Shown one piece after another: positions 1-8,263 of a stretch of 64,000 nucleotides of DNA (positions are counted from its first letter, which is position 1; every line of letters begins with the position of its first letter). The stretch comes from Anaerolineae bacterium (GTDB taxonomy: Bacteria; Chloroflexota; Anaerolineae; Aggregatilineales; Phototrophicaceae). The position numbers and the translations under genes were made by a program. Location of the stretch: the NCBI GenBank assembly GCA_022823165.1, contig JAJDXR010000081.1, forward strand, positions 1-64,000, written 5' to 3'. The notes beneath the pieces were generated by a model. It ran no database searches. It was not told the DNA's origin and was given only the letters and a program-made list of their open reading frames with translations.

Positions 1-32
1 AGCATCGGGTCAGCCAAGGCTGACCCCTACAG
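1..32. repeat. Palindromic dispersed repeat, GGGTCAGCC variant
   Basis: A perfect inverted repeat, GGGTCAGCC / GGCTGACCC around AA, followed by CCTAC. All 32 bases recur identically at 21701-21732. It belongs to the same family as the GGGCGAGCC palindromes elsewhere in the window. Its conserved tail, seen beside other copies, would lie upstream of the window edge. Confidence 0.8.
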
Positions 33-53
33 GGTTCAAAATATAGTCGAAAG

Positions 54-137
54 TTGTAGGGGCGAGCCTTGGCTCGCCCGCACAAACACGAAAATTCGCT
101 ATTTTGTGATGATGTACCTATATTCTCATGACTTACT
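54..137 (+). repeat. Composite repeat: GGGCGAGCC palindrome plus CATGACTTACT tail
   Basis: Positions 60-79 form an inverted repeat GGGCGAGCC-TT-GGCTCGCCC preceded by TTGTAG. About 47 bases further on, 127-137 reads CATGACTTACT. The 27 bases around the palindrome are identical to those at 59944-59970, and the palindrome-then-tail order is kept in other copies. No gene is visible in 1-295 apart from this and a possible -10 box (TATAAT, 216-221) ahead of the first permease. Confidence 0.75.
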
Positions 138-295
138 CGCACTTACTGAGGGGCGCGTAGACACTGCCCGCCGGCACAGAGATTTTTCTTTGGGTCGAAG
201 GCAAACCGCATCCACTATAATAGATACTCCCGCGGGATTTGACAGCTTGCCGCCTCTGCGGCGCTGCGTTAAGATCAGTTCGGTCACGCGCCGAT

Positions 296-1192
296 ATGGT
301 ATCGGAGGGCAAATTGACGTTCTGGGATCGCTGGCGCATCCCGATTATGCTGGCGCCGACCATGTCGGTGATCGTCTTTCTGTTCATCGGCGGTCTGATT
401 TACGCCGCCATGGTCAGCCTCGGTTGGCAGCCGCTGATCGGCCGCACCGAGATCTCGCTGCGAGCTTATCAGAACATCCTCTTCTCCGGCGATTTCACGG
501 AAGTCTTTTGGCATGGCCTCGTATTGACTATCTGGGTCAGCGTGGGCAGCACGGTAATTTCGGCTATATTGGCGCTGATGACGGCTCTGCTGCTGCGCCG
601 CAGCTTTGTCGGCAAGCGCGTCGCCACTTTCCTCTATCAGCTGAACCTGCCGGTGCCGCATGTGGTGGCCGCCATCGGCATTCTCTTTCTGTTCTCGCAG
701 AGCGGCGTGCTCTCTCGCACGGGCGCGCAGCTGGGGCTGCTCAGCTATCCCAGCGACTTTCCGGTCTTGGTGAAGGACCGCTACGGTATCGGCATGATGC
801 TGTCCTTCGTCTGGAAAGAAGTGCCCTTCATCGGCGTCATCGTGCTGGCGGTTCTGCAATCGCTGGGTGTTGACTACGAAGACCTGGCGCGCAGCCTGGG
901 CGCCAATCGCTGGCAGCGCTTCCGCTACGTGATTCTGCCGCTGGTTATGCCGGGTGTGCTGTCCGGCTCGATCCTGGTCTTCGCTTTCACCTTCGGCTCC
1001 TACGAGGTGCCGGCGATCCTGGGCGTTCGCTTTCCCCGTACCTTGACTGTGACGGCCGTGCGCTTCTTCCGCAACCCGGACCTCAACGCCCGCACCGAAG
1101 GCATGGCCATCAGCATCATCATTTCTATCATCGTATTCTTCCTGGTGCTGGGTTATATGTGGCTCAGCCGCCGCGCCATCCGGCGGGATTGA
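296..1192 (+). CDS. ABC transporter permease, polyamine/iron(III) type (PotB-like)
   Basis: Inner-membrane permease of a binding-protein-dependent importer; it forms one half of the translocation channel with the next gene. The 298-residue protein has about six hydrophobic segments. The permease EAA loop is visible near the C-terminal third as EDLARSLGANRWQRF followed by LPLVMPGVLSG, where the ATPase docks. The family handles spermidine/putrescine, thiamine, Fe3+ or sulfate, and the substrate cannot be told here. ATG 296 was chosen because the longer reading from a TTG at 239 adds an Arg/Cys-rich, non-membrane leader; no strong ribosome site is seen at either. The gene is followed after 5 bases by the second permease. 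No solute-binding protein or ATPase gene is in the window, and a repeat-rich region lies just upstream. Confidence 0.85.
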   Translation: MVSEGKLTFWDRWRIPIMLAPTMSVIVFLFIGGLIYAAMVSLGWQPLIGRTEISLRAYQNILFSGDFTEVFWHGLVLTIWVSVGSTVISAILALMTALLLRRSFVGKRVATFLYQLNLPVPHVVAAIGILFLFSQSGVLSRTGAQLGLLSYPSDFPVLVKDRYGIGMMLSFVWKEVPFIGVIVLAVLQSLGVDYEDLARSLGANRWQRFRYVILPLVMPGVLSGSILVFAFTFGSYEVPAILGVRFPRTLTVTAVRFFRNPDLNARTEGMAISIIISIIVFFLVLGYMWLSRRAIRRD

Positions 1193-1197
1193 GCGCT

Positions 1198-2043
1198 ATG
1201 ACCGTTGCTATAAGCCCACCGGGCCTGGCGAGAAAGCGGCTTTTGCGCGCGCTGCATTATGGCGCTGTCATCTTGCTCGTATTTCTGCTGCTGACGCCCT
1301 TGCTGGCGTTTCTGTTTAACGCCTTTTCTTTCCGCTGGTTTTACCCGCAGCTCTTTCCCAATGAATTGAGTATGCGCGCCTGGGAAAGCACCTTCGCCGC
1401 CAACTCGAAAGTACCCGAAGCTTTGCTGAACAGCACCATCCTGGCTGTCGGCGTCACCCTTAGCTCGGTCATCATCGGCTTGCCGGCGGCGCGGGCCCTG
1501 GGTTTGTACTCCTTCCGCGGCAAACGCGTCATCGAGTTTTTGATCATTTCGCCGACCATCGTGCCCGGCATCGCCGTGGCCATGGGCTTGAATATCAATT
1601 TCATTCGCTGGGGACTCTCGGGCAACTTGCTCGGCGTCGGCTTGGTGCATCTGGTGCCGGTCATGCCCTACGTGGTGCTTACGCTGTCGGGCGTCTTCGC
1701 CAATTACAATCCCGAATTTGAGCAGCAGGCGCGCTCGCTGGGCGCGGGTACGCTGGCGACCTTCTGGTATGTTACGCTGCCGGCCGTGTTCCCCGGCATC
1801 GTGGTGGCCAGCCTGTTCGCTTACCTGATCTCCTGGAGCCAGTACATTCTGACTTTCCTGGTGGGCGCGGGCCAGGTGATTACCATGCCGGTGCTGCTCT
1901 TCTCGATCGCCTCCGGCACCAACAATGCCTTGACGGCGGCCATGTCGCTGGTATTCGTCGCGCCGGCGATTCTCATCCTGATTCTGACCGCGCGTTACCT
2001 GTCGGGCAAGTCGAGCGCCATCGGCGGGTTCGGTCAGATCTAA
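1198..2043 (+). CDS. ABC transporter permease, polyamine/iron(III) type (PotC-like)
   Basis: Second channel subunit of the same importer, 281 residues. A first transmembrane helix (about residues 18-40) is followed by a periplasmic stretch and five more hydrophobic segments. The EAA loop reads FEQQARSLGAGTLATFWYVTLP, close to the PotC/PhnV pattern of this family. ATG 1198 lies 5 bases after the stop of the upstream permease; a start at 1159 would overlap it by 34 bases and adds a Pro/His-rich segment, so it was rejected. Two different permeases in tandem fit a heterodimeric PotBC-type channel. Substrate unknown. Confidence 0.85.
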   Translation: MTVAISPPGLARKRLLRALHYGAVILLVFLLLTPLLAFLFNAFSFRWFYPQLFPNELSMRAWESTFAANSKVPEALLNSTILAVGVTLSSVIIGLPAARALGLYSFRGKRVIEFLIISPTIVPGIAVAMGLNINFIRWGLSGNLLGVGLVHLVPVMPYVVLTLSGVFANYNPEFEQQARSLGAGTLATFWYVTLPAVFPGIVVASLFAYLISWSQYILTFLVGAGQVITMPVLLFSIASGTNNALTAAMSLVFVAPAILILILTARYLSGKSSAIGGFGQI

Positions 2044-2103
2044 AGCGGCTGCCGCAAGCCCCGGCTTTGTCGGCGCGAGTCAGAAGCGCCAGGAGAAACG
2101 ACC

Positions 2104-2132
2104 TTGACACTGGTAACCGGAAGTGCTAGGCT
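2104..2132 (+). promoter_or_regulatory. Sigma-70-type promoter of tRNA-Asp
   Basis: TTGACA at 2104-2109, a 17-base spacer and TAGGCT at 2127-2132. The predicted transcription start (about 2139) is just ahead of the tRNA at 2146. Confidence 0.75.
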
Positions 2133-2145
2133 GATGCAAATGTCT

Positions 2146-2218
2146 GGGGGCGTGGTGTAGCGGTTAACATGCCGGCCTGTCAAGCCGGAGATCGCGGGTT
2201 CAAATCCCGTCGCTCCCG
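2146..2218 (+). tRNA. tRNA-Asp (GTC)
   Basis: A full cloverleaf can be read. The acceptor stem is GGGGGCG/CGCTCCC with one G-T pair, followed by discriminator G. The anticodon loop is CTGTCAA with anticodon GTC, and the T-loop is GGTTCAAATCC. The arms closely resemble bacterial tRNA-Asp. The 3' CCA is not encoded (the next bases are TCA), so a CCA-adding enzyme is needed. Confidence 0.95.
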
Positions 2219-2224
2219 TCAGTC

Positions 2225-2257
2225 GGAGACACTTTAGCCGGTGTCTCCTTTTTCTTT
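2225..2257 (+). terminator. Rho-independent terminator after tRNA-Asp
   Basis: A perfect 8-bp stem, GGAGACAC (2225-2232) with GTGTCTCC (2241-2248), followed by TTTTTCTTT. It lies only 19 bases ahead of the lysA start codon, so it separates lysA from the tRNA promoter. Confidence 0.85.
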
Positions 2258-2275
2258 GGCTGATTGCGCTGGATC

Positions 2276-3520
2276 ATGGTCTTCAATTCCTCCATTCGCT
2301 ATGTCGACGATTCACTTGCCATCGACAATATCAAGCTCGATACGATAGCGCGCGCAGTCGGCACGCCGGCGTATATCTATAGCCTCAAGCGTGTCGGCGA
2401 AAATTATGCTGGCTTGCGCGCGGCTTTTGCTCCGCTTCAGGCTCGCATCCATTACAGCGTCAAAGCCAACAGCAGCCTGGCTATTCTGCAAACGCTGGCT
2501 GGCGCGGGCGCAGGCTTTGATTGCGTGAGCGCCGGCGAAATCGACCGCTGCTTAAGAGCCGGCGCCTGCGCAAACGACATCGTATTCGCGGGCGTGGGCA
2601 AAACCCGCGCCGAGATTGCCTTTGCCGTTGCGAAGGGCATCGGCTGGTTCAATGTCGAGAATCTGGCCGAGCTGCGCTACATCAACGAGTGCGCTGTCGA
2701 CGCGGGCGCAGACGCGGTGAAAGTGGCGCTGCGACTCAACCCGCAGGTCACGGCCAATACCCATCCCTTTATGGCCACCGGTCATGGCGCCGCGAAATTC
2801 GGCTTGACGGCCGCTGTCATTCGTGACATTTTGGCGCGGCGGAATGAATGGCCGCAGCTCGAGTTCGCCGGTGTGCATATCCACATCGGCAGTCAGTTGG
2901 GCGATACCGCGGCAACCCTGTCGGCATTAGACGCGGCGCTGAATCTGATCGCTGACCAGCCAGGCATCCGCACCGTCAATCTTGGCGGCGGACTGCCGGT
3001 GGCCTATCACTTTGACGACGCGGCGCCCTCTCCGGAAGGCTTGGTAAATGAACTAGCCCCACGGCTCAAAGGCTACGAAGTCCTGCTGGAGCCCGGCCGC
3101 TCGCTAGTGGCGGACGCGGGGCTGCTGGTCGCGGAGTTGCTCTATGTCAAGCGGCAGGCGGGGCAAGTATTCTATATCATAGACGCCAGCATGGCCGAGC
3201 TTATTCGGCCGGCGCTCTATGACGCGCATCACGAAGTCGCGCCGCTGCGCAAGACTAAGGGCGAGACCGTGACGGCGCAGGTCGTGGGACCGGTCTGCGA
3301 ATCCGCCGATGTCCTGGCGCGCGACCGTCAGCTGCCGGCGCTGGGCGCGGGAGATCTCGTGGCGCTGATGACCGCGGGCGCCTACGGCATGTCTATGGCG
3401 AGCAACTACAACGCCCGTCCGCGCCCGGCGGAAGTGGTGGTGTCTGAGGCGGGTGAGGGCTGGAGGATCAGCCGGCGGCGGGAGACGGTCGGTGATCTAT
3501 ACAGGATGGAATCTAAGTAA
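2276..3520 (+). CDS. lysA: Diaminopimelate decarboxylase
   Basis: PLP enzyme of fold type III that decarboxylates meso-diaminopimelate to L-lysine, the last step of lysine synthesis. The 414-residue length is normal. The PLP lysine is K63 in HYSVKANSS. Other family motifs are HIHIGSQL, NLGGGLP (phosphate cradle), LEPGRSLVA, GPVCESADV (catalytic Cys-Glu of the partner subunit) and AYGMSMASNYN. ATG 2276 was preferred over a TTG at 2264 because homologues begin near here; neither has a strong Shine-Dalgarno. No promoter is visible between the tRNA-Asp terminator and the gene, so expression may depend on read-through or on a weak start. It stands alone, not in a dap operon. Confidence 0.93.
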   Translation: MVFNSSIRYVDDSLAIDNIKLDTIARAVGTPAYIYSLKRVGENYAGLRAAFAPLQARIHYSVKANSSLAILQTLAGAGAGFDCVSAGEIDRCLRAGACANDIVFAGVGKTRAEIAFAVAKGIGWFNVENLAELRYINECAVDAGADAVKVALRLNPQVTANTHPFMATGHGAAKFGLTAAVIRDILARRNEWPQLEFAGVHIHIGSQLGDTAATLSALDAALNLIADQPGIRTVNLGGGLPVAYHFDDAAPSPEGLVNELAPRLKGYEVLLEPGRSLVADAGLLVAELLYVKRQAGQVFYIIDASMAELIRPALYDAHHEVAPLRKTKGETVTAQVVGPVCESADVLARDRQLPALGAGDLVALMTAGAYGMSMASNYNARPRPAEVVVSEAGEGWRISRRRETVGDLYRMESK

Positions 3521-3552
3521 CTAATGATGAGTAGCCTTACCAGTATTGATTT

Positions 3553-4311
3553 CTAATCGCCTTGGTTGGCATTTGCATGTAGTTCTTCGAGATACTTTCG
3601 GACTGCCTTCTTTGCTCCTTCAATTCTCTGAAGATTCTGGTCCAGGTGAGCGCCTTTCCGAATATTTGCTTCCCAGTTTTCTTCAATCTTCTGAAGGGTT
3701 GCAATAACTGGACTTCCGCCCACGCCAAGTCCAGCATTCACTTCTGAGACATGCTGTAACGCCCAGAGTACTCCGAATACGCCATCGTCGATTGAATTAG
3801 GATAAGAATTGTTCCACACAACGTCCTTTACTAACGCGAGGAACGGATCAGCCTGGAAAGCTCCACTTCCGATCGAAACAAACGGCGCCTCAAATGTTAT
3901 TTCTTCGGAATTGGCGAATGGGGAGTAGCGTAAGAGCAATGGATTATCTTGCATAGGAAAAGCTATTAGTGAACTGCTCAAAGCAGACGACATTAAATCT
4001 TCTCCAAGTATTTCGCTTGCATCTGCCGCGTGCAACAACGCGGGTCTGACTTCGGACCATATGATTTCGTGAACTACTGATCTTGCGTTCACTGCGTTGT
4101 CCTGATCACGTACATCATTCCATGACTCGCGGAGTCTTGCCTTTATGAGCTGGCTTAAACCGACGGCTCCCGCAGATGCGATCAGCGCGCTACTGGCTAG
4201 GTGTTCGATTTTGTTACTAACCTCTTGTTCAATATCCGTGGGAAACGTCTCCAAGCTATCTGAACCAATGACAATGCCGTCTCGGCATTTAACTCCAACG
4301 ATAAGGGTCAT
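3553..4311 (-). CDS. Proteasome/HslV-like Ntn peptidase
   Basis: A 252-residue N-terminal-nucleophile hydrolase of the proteasome-beta/HslV fold. Removal of Met1 exposes Thr as residue 1 (M-TLIVGVKCRDGIVIGSDS). In mature numbering Asp17 and Lys33 fall exactly at the catalytic positions of proteasome subunits, and a later SIGSG motif matches the active-site serine strand; VGGSPVIATLQ matches the conserved late beta-strand. It therefore looks catalytically competent. It does not match what I know of HslV operons (no hslU next to it) or Anbu. It starts 7 bases after the stop of the SocA/Panacea-like gene, with AGGTAG ahead of the ATG. The gene and its partner are clearly AT-richer than the flanking genes, suggesting transfer. 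Substrates, oligomer and any ATPase partner are unknown. Confidence 0.75.
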   Translation of the reverse strand: MTLIVGVKCRDGIVIGSDSLETFPTDIEQEVSNKIEHLASSALIASAGAVGLSQLIKARLRESWNDVRDQDNAVNARSVVHEIIWSEVRPALLHAADASEILGEDLMSSALSSSLIAFPMQDNPLLLRYSPFANSEEITFEAPFVSIGSGAFQADPFLALVKDVVWNNSYPNSIDDGVFGVLWALQHVSEVNAGLGVGGSPVIATLQKIEENWEANIRKGAHLDQNLQRIEGAKKAVRKYLEELHANANQGD

Positions 4312-4318
4312 GATCTAC

Positions 4319-4741
4319 CTAGCCATTGAATACGCTGTTTTCCTGATACTGCGGGAATCTCTTGTAAACTTCTCGAACAAGCTGCTGAAAGCTCAATTGC
4401 ATTGCCCACTGTACGGTCTCTTCAATGTACGACGCTATGGTTTCCGGTATGTCCGCGAAATCGGCTTCGACTCCCTCGACGGTAGCTGCGTATTCCCGCC
4501 ATCCGCCACGAGGATTGATAGAAATCGCCACCAAACCGTCGCGTTCTAGTTGCTCGGCATCCGTGTAGACCGCTGCGGAAAAAGGTCCGTAGTCGTACTT
4601 TCGAAATCGATAGAATTCTGCAGGCAATTCTCTCTCAAACTTTTGGCCAACCAGAAAAGCTACTTTTTGCAATTGCACGGGTGTAAGCGGTTTCCCGTTG
4701 GCGGCAGATACAATTTTCAAGAGCAAGTCGATCCTGTTCAT
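4319..4741 (-). CDS. SocA/Panacea-domain-like protein (DUF4065-like)
   Basis: A 140-residue soluble protein. Its first half, GKPLTPVQLQKVAFLVGQKF, then YRFRKYDYGPFSAAVY and a LERDGLV segment, follows the pattern of the Panacea/DUF4065 family as I know it: a K-L-Q-K-like helix, an aromatic-Tyr-Gly-Pro turn, then a basic strand. Members include the SocA antitoxin, a ClpXP adaptor, and many phage or toxin-antitoxin proteins. The ATG has a good ribosome site (AAAGGGG). It is the first gene of a two-gene unit; the proteasome-like peptidase follows after 7 bases. Base composition is AT-rich like its partner. The family assignment rests on motif reading only. Confidence 0.6.
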   Translation of the reverse strand: MNRIDLLLKIVSAANGKPLTPVQLQKVAFLVGQKFERELPAEFYRFRKYDYGPFSAAVYTDAEQLERDGLVAISINPRGGWREYAATVEGVEADFADIPETIASYIEETVQWAMQLSFQQLVREVYKRFPQYQENSVFNG

Positions 4742-4833
4742 GCTGTCCCCTTTCCAATCGACTCAACAACCGCGCGATATTGCCCAAGCCTAGCACATTT
4801 GTTTTGAAAGTTCAACTCAATATCGCAGAAATC

Positions 4834-4856
4834 AAAAAAAGACCCGTTGCGGGTCT
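4834..4856 (-). terminator. Terminator of the tRNA pair
   Basis: Read on the minus strand: GACCCG, loop CAA, CGGGTC, followed by a run of seven T (AAAAAAA at 4834-4840 on plus). It ends the tRNA transcript before the islet gene at 4741. Confidence 0.85.
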
Positions 4857-4865
4857 CCCAATCTG

Positions 4866-4939
4866 TGCTGATGGGAAGATTTGAACTTCCGACCTCGCGA
4901 TTATGAGTCGCGCGCTCTAACCAGCTGAGCTACATCAGC
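4866..4939 (-). tRNA. tRNA with CAT anticodon (elongator Met or Ile2)
   Basis: The minus-strand cloverleaf has acceptor GCTGATG/CATCAGC, discriminator A, D-arm TAGCTCAG, anticodon stem CGCGA/TCGCG and anticodon loop CTCATAA. CAT could be elongator methionine or a lysidine-modified isoleucine tRNA. The CGA-CTCATAA-TCG arm resembles Ile2, but that is not decisive. CCA is not encoded. Confidence 0.9.
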
Positions 4940-4943
4940 TCAA

Positions 4944-5015
<72 letters not shown>

Positions 5016-5047
5016 TCATCAGGCAACGCTGAACGTTGCGGATTCTC

Positions 5048-5076
5048 AGCTTAACAGCCGCTTCGATCCTTGTCAA
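5048..5076 (-). promoter_or_regulatory. Promoter of the fMet/CAT tRNA pair
   Basis: On the minus strand: TTGACA (5076-5071), a 17-base spacer and TAAGCT (5053-5048), about 33 bases upstream of the fMet tRNA. Confidence 0.7.
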
Positions 5077-5127
5077 TGGCGAGCTTGCGCTAATCTAAAA
5101 TTCACCGCTCTCCAGCCCAACCCGTCC

Positions 5128-5157
5128 TTGCGCGCTCTGACCACTGAGGGCTATAAT
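5128..5157 (+). promoter_or_regulatory. uvrB promoter
   Basis: TTGCGC (5128-5133), an 18-base spacer and a consensus TATAAT (5152-5157), about 44 bases ahead of the uvrB ATG. It diverges from the tRNA promoter. No LexA/SOS box was recognised by eye. Confidence 0.6.
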
Positions 5158-5200
5158 CTAGGCGGCCACGAACACCTGTTCGCAAGCCGAGAGAGGCACC

Positions 5201-7222
5201 ATGCCCGAATTTGAACTGGAATCCCCATTCGCGCCGACGGGCGATCAGCCGACAGCCATTGAGGGCTTGCTGGCCGGCTTGAAACGGGGACATCGCCATC
5301 AAACCTTGCTAGGCGCGACCGGCACCGGCAAGACCTTCACCGTGGCCAATATCGTGCAAGCCACGCAGCGGCCGACGCTGGTGATGGCGCATAACAAAAC
5401 CCTGGCGGCGCAGCTATACGCCGAGTTCAGGCGGCTATTCCCCAACAACGCCATCGAATATTTTGTCAGCTATTACGACTATTATCAGCCGGAAGCCTAC
5501 GTGCCCCGGCATGACCTCTACATTGAAAAGTCGACCGACATCAATGAGCAGATTGAACGCCTGCGACTGTCGGCCACGGCCTCGCTATTCTCCCGCCGCG
5601 ATGTGCTGATCGTGGCGTCAGTGTCCTGCATCTATGGCATCGGCGATCCAGTCAATTGGCGGAAGATGTCGGTCGAGCTCAAAGTCGGCGAAGAAGTCCG
5701 GCGCGAGCGAGTACTGCGCGATCTGGTGCGGATACAATACAGCCGCAACGATCTCGAGCTGCGCCGGGGAACTTTTCGCGCCCGCGGCGACACCTTGGAA
5801 ATCGTGCCGGGTTATTCCGAGACGGCTTTCCGCATTTATCTCTGGGGCGACGAAATCGAGAAGATCGTCGAGTTCCAGCCGCTCACCGGCGAAGTGGTTC
5901 ATGTTCACGACCTGGTGACCATCTTTCCGGCGCGCGAGTACATCACCGACGACGAGCATATCCGCGAGGCGCTGCACGACATTGAAGCCGAACTGGAGCA
6001 GCAAGTCGCCCAATTCAAGCGCGAGGACAAATTGATTGAAGCGCAGCGCATCGAACAGCGCACGCGCTACGACATTGAAATGCTGCGCGAAGTCGGCTTC
6101 ACCACTGGCATCGAGAATTACTCGCGGCATTTTGACCGGCGGCCGCCGGGCAGCGCGCCCTACACTTTGATTGACTATCTGCCGGAGGACCATCTGCTGG
6201 TCATCGACGAAAGCCACATGACCGTGCCGCAGATCCGCGGCATGTATAACGGCGATCGCGCTCGCAAGCAGATTCTGGTCGATTTCGGCTTCCGTCTGCC
6301 CAGCGCGCTCGACAATCGCCCGCTGACCTTCGCCGAATTCGAAAAGCGGGTAGGGCAGACCGTCTATACCAGCGCCACGCCCGGTCCCTACGAAGACAAG
6401 TATGCGCAACAAGTGGTGGAGCAGATCATCCGGCCCACCGCCATCGTCGACCCGCAGCTTGATGTGCGCCCGATCGAAGGGCAAATTGACGATCTGCTCC
6501 AGGAGATCGCCCTGCGTGTGCGCGAGCGGCAGCGGGTATTGGTCACGACGCTGACGCAGCGCATGTCGGAAGAACTGGCCGGCTACCTCAACGAGTTGGG
6601 CATCAAGGGACAGTATCTGCACGCCGAAGTGGATACGCTGGAGCGCGTGGAGATTCTGCGCGATCTGCGCATGGGCGTCTACGATGTGGTCGTCGGCATT
6701 AACCTGCTGCGCGAAGGCCTGGATCTGCCCGAGGTGTCGCTGGTGGCGATTCTCGACGCCGACAAAGCCGGTTTCTTGCGCTCCGAGCCGGCGCTGATTC
6801 AAACCATTGGCCGCGCCGCGCGGCATGTCGAGGGCAAGGTCATCATGTATGCCGACAAGGTCACGCCGGCTATGCAAGGCGCGATTGACGAGACCAACCG
6901 CCGCCGCGAAAAGCAGGAGCGGTACAATCGCGACAATGGCATCGAGCCGCAGCAGATAGTCAAGGACATCCAGGACATCACCGACCGTCTGCGCTCCATT
7001 GACGGCGCGGACTCCGAAGAGGAAGTCTCAGTCGATCTGGGCTTGCAGACGCTGCCGGCTGATGAATTGCAGCACATGATTGCTGAACTCGAAAGCGAGA
7101 TGAAGAAAGCCGCCCAGGCGCTGGAATTTGAAAAAGCCGCCGCTTTGCGCGATCAGATCTTCGACCTGCGGGGCGCGCTCATGCAGGAGCACGGTCTTGA
7201 AGGCGACCTCCTGATGACCTAG
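5201..7222 (+). CDS. uvrB: UvrABC system protein B (excinuclease subunit)
   Basis: Damage-verifying helicase-like subunit of nucleotide excision repair; it is loaded by UvrA and recruits UvrC. The 673 residues match the family. In order: Walker [11 protein letters not shown] (36-45), the damage-probing beta-hairpin [10 protein letters not shown] (91-100), the VIDESH Walker B, a superfamily-2 helicase C-terminal half with [11 protein letters not shown] and [28 protein letters not shown], and a C-terminal UVR helix pair (about 632-665) that binds UvrC. The ATG has AGAGAGG in front. Its TAG stop overlaps the opposing stop of the HDAC-family gene. uvrA and uvrC are not in the window. Confidence 0.98.
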   Translation: MPEFELESPFAPTGDQPTAIEGLLAGLKRGHRHQTLLGATGTGKTFTVANIVQATQRPTLVMAHNKTLAAQLYAEFRRLFPNNAIEYFVSYYDYYQPEAYVPRHDLYIEKSTDINEQIERLRLSATASLFSRRDVLIVASVSCIYGIGDPVNWRKMSVELKVGEEVRRERVLRDLVRIQYSRNDLELRRGTFRARGDTLEIVPGYSETAFRIYLWGDEIEKIVEFQPLTGEVVHVHDLVTIFPAREYITDDEHIREALHDIEAELEQQVAQFKREDKLIEAQRIEQRTRYDIEMLREVGFTTGIENYSRHFDRRPPGSAPYTLIDYLPEDHLLVIDESHMTVPQIRGMYNGDRARKQILVDFGFRLPSALDNRPLTFAEFEKRVGQTVYTSATPGPYEDKYAQQVVEQIIRPTAIVDPQLDVRPIEGQIDDLLQEIALRVRERQRVLVTTLTQRMSEELAGYLNELGIKGQYLHAEVDTLERVEILRDLRMGVYDVVVGINLLREGLDLPEVSLVAILDADKAGFLRSEPALIQTIGRAARHVEGKVIMYADKVTPAMQGAIDETNRRREKQERYNRDNGIEPQQIVKDIQDITDRLRSIDGADSEEEVSVDLGLQTLPADELQHMIAELESEMKKAAQALEFEKAAALRDQIFDLRGALMQEHGLEGDLLMT

Positions 7223-8253
7223 AGGCCGTGGATGCTGCGCGCAGCAGCGATGACAGGTCCGATATCCCCGCCTGAAGCTGCCCCCGGCGCCGGACCGTAG
7301 GGATCGCTGAGCTCGTCGCTGCCCAGGAGCGCGCGCGTTATGTTGCACCAGCCATGCGCCAAAGCCGCCAGGTCATAGCCGCCTTCCATCACGAAGACAA
7401 TCTTGCCGCCGCATAGACGCTCAGCCATTTGCAGACAGGCGCGCGCCAGGCGATCATAGCCCGCCAGGCTCAGCTGCATATTCGCCAGCGGATCGACCCA
7501 ATGGGCGTCGAAACCGACCGACGCCAGCAGCAGATCCGGCGCGAAGCGTTCGGCCGCGGGCCAGACGACCTCGGCGAAGATTCGTTCGTAGCTGTCATCG
7601 CCATGGCCGCCGGCAACCGGCGCGTTCAGCGTGTAGCCAGCGCCCCCGGCGCTTCCCGTTTCCTTAAGCCCGCCGCTTCCAGGATAGAAGGGGCTCTGAT
7701 GAATGGAGATGAACAGCACGGAAGGATCGGCGTAGAAGATGTCCTGAGTGCCATTGCCGTGATGCGCATCGTAGTCGATGATTAACACTTTGCCGCAATT
7801 GCGCCGCGCCTGAGCATGGCGGGTGGCGATGGCGATATTGTTGAGCAAGCAGAAGCCCATCTGCCAGTTGACAGTGGCGTGGTGCCCCGGCGGTCTGACC
7901 ACAGCCAGCGCGTTGTCGGCCTTGCCAAGCAGCACGCTATCGACTGCGCCGACCGCAGCTCCAGCCGCCAGGCGGGCTACAGCCAGCGATTTCGGCAGCG
8001 CGTAGGTGTCGTGGTCCAGCCGCGTCACGCCATCAGCCTGGGCAGCGGCGGCCAGGCGCTCAAGCTGCGCCGGGCTATGCGCGGCCAGGATCTGATCGTC
8101 GCTTGCCGGCGTCAATTCGATGCGATCGACTTGATCCAGCAGGCGCTGTCGGCTGAGTTGCTCCCACACCGCGCGAATGCGACCGGCATGTTCCGGATGC
8201 CGCGGAAAGTCGTGCTCGGTGAACATGCTGTGCGAGGCGTAGGCTGTGGTCAT
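7219..8253 (-). CDS. Histone deacetylase family protein (AcuC-like)
   Basis: A zinc-dependent deacetylase fold, 344 residues. The substrate could be an acetylated protein lysine, acetylpolyamine or similar; the sequence does not say. Visible motifs: RPPGHHA with the general-base His pair (H124, H125), [12 protein letters not shown] supplying Zn ligands D162 and H164, [17 protein letters not shown] with Zn ligand D249, and a late EGGYD with the catalytic tyrosine. ATG 8253 has AGGGAG at the right distance and begins 10 bases after the upstream membrane protein stops. The 362-residue reading would overlap that gene. It is the last gene of a three-gene minus-strand operon (10059 to 7219). Confidence 0.9.
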   Translation of the reverse strand: MTTAYASHSMFTEHDFPRHPEHAGRIRAVWEQLSRQRLLDQVDRIELTPASDDQILAAHSPAQLERLAAAAQADGVTRLDHDTYALPKSLAVARLAAGAAVGAVDSVLLGKADNALAVVRPPGHHATVNWQMGFCLLNNIAIATRHAQARRNCGKVLIIDYDAHHGNGTQDIFYADPSVLFISIHQSPFYPGSGGLKETGSAGGAGYTLNAPVAGGHGDDSYERIFAEVVWPAAERFAPDLLLASVGFDAHWVDPLANMQLSLAGYDRLARACLQMAERLCGGKIVFVMEGGYDLAALAHGWCNITRALLGSDELSDPYGPAPGAASGGDIGPVIAAARSIHGL

Positions 8254-8263
8254 CGTATGCTCC

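Noticed and set aside
239..1192. Longer start (TTG 239) for the first permease
   Set aside because: The extra residues are Arg/Cys-rich and unlike permease N-termini; ATG 296 gives the usual length.
5618..6877. 419-codon open frame on the minus strand
   Set aside because: Antisense to uvrB and shows no domain; composition artefact.
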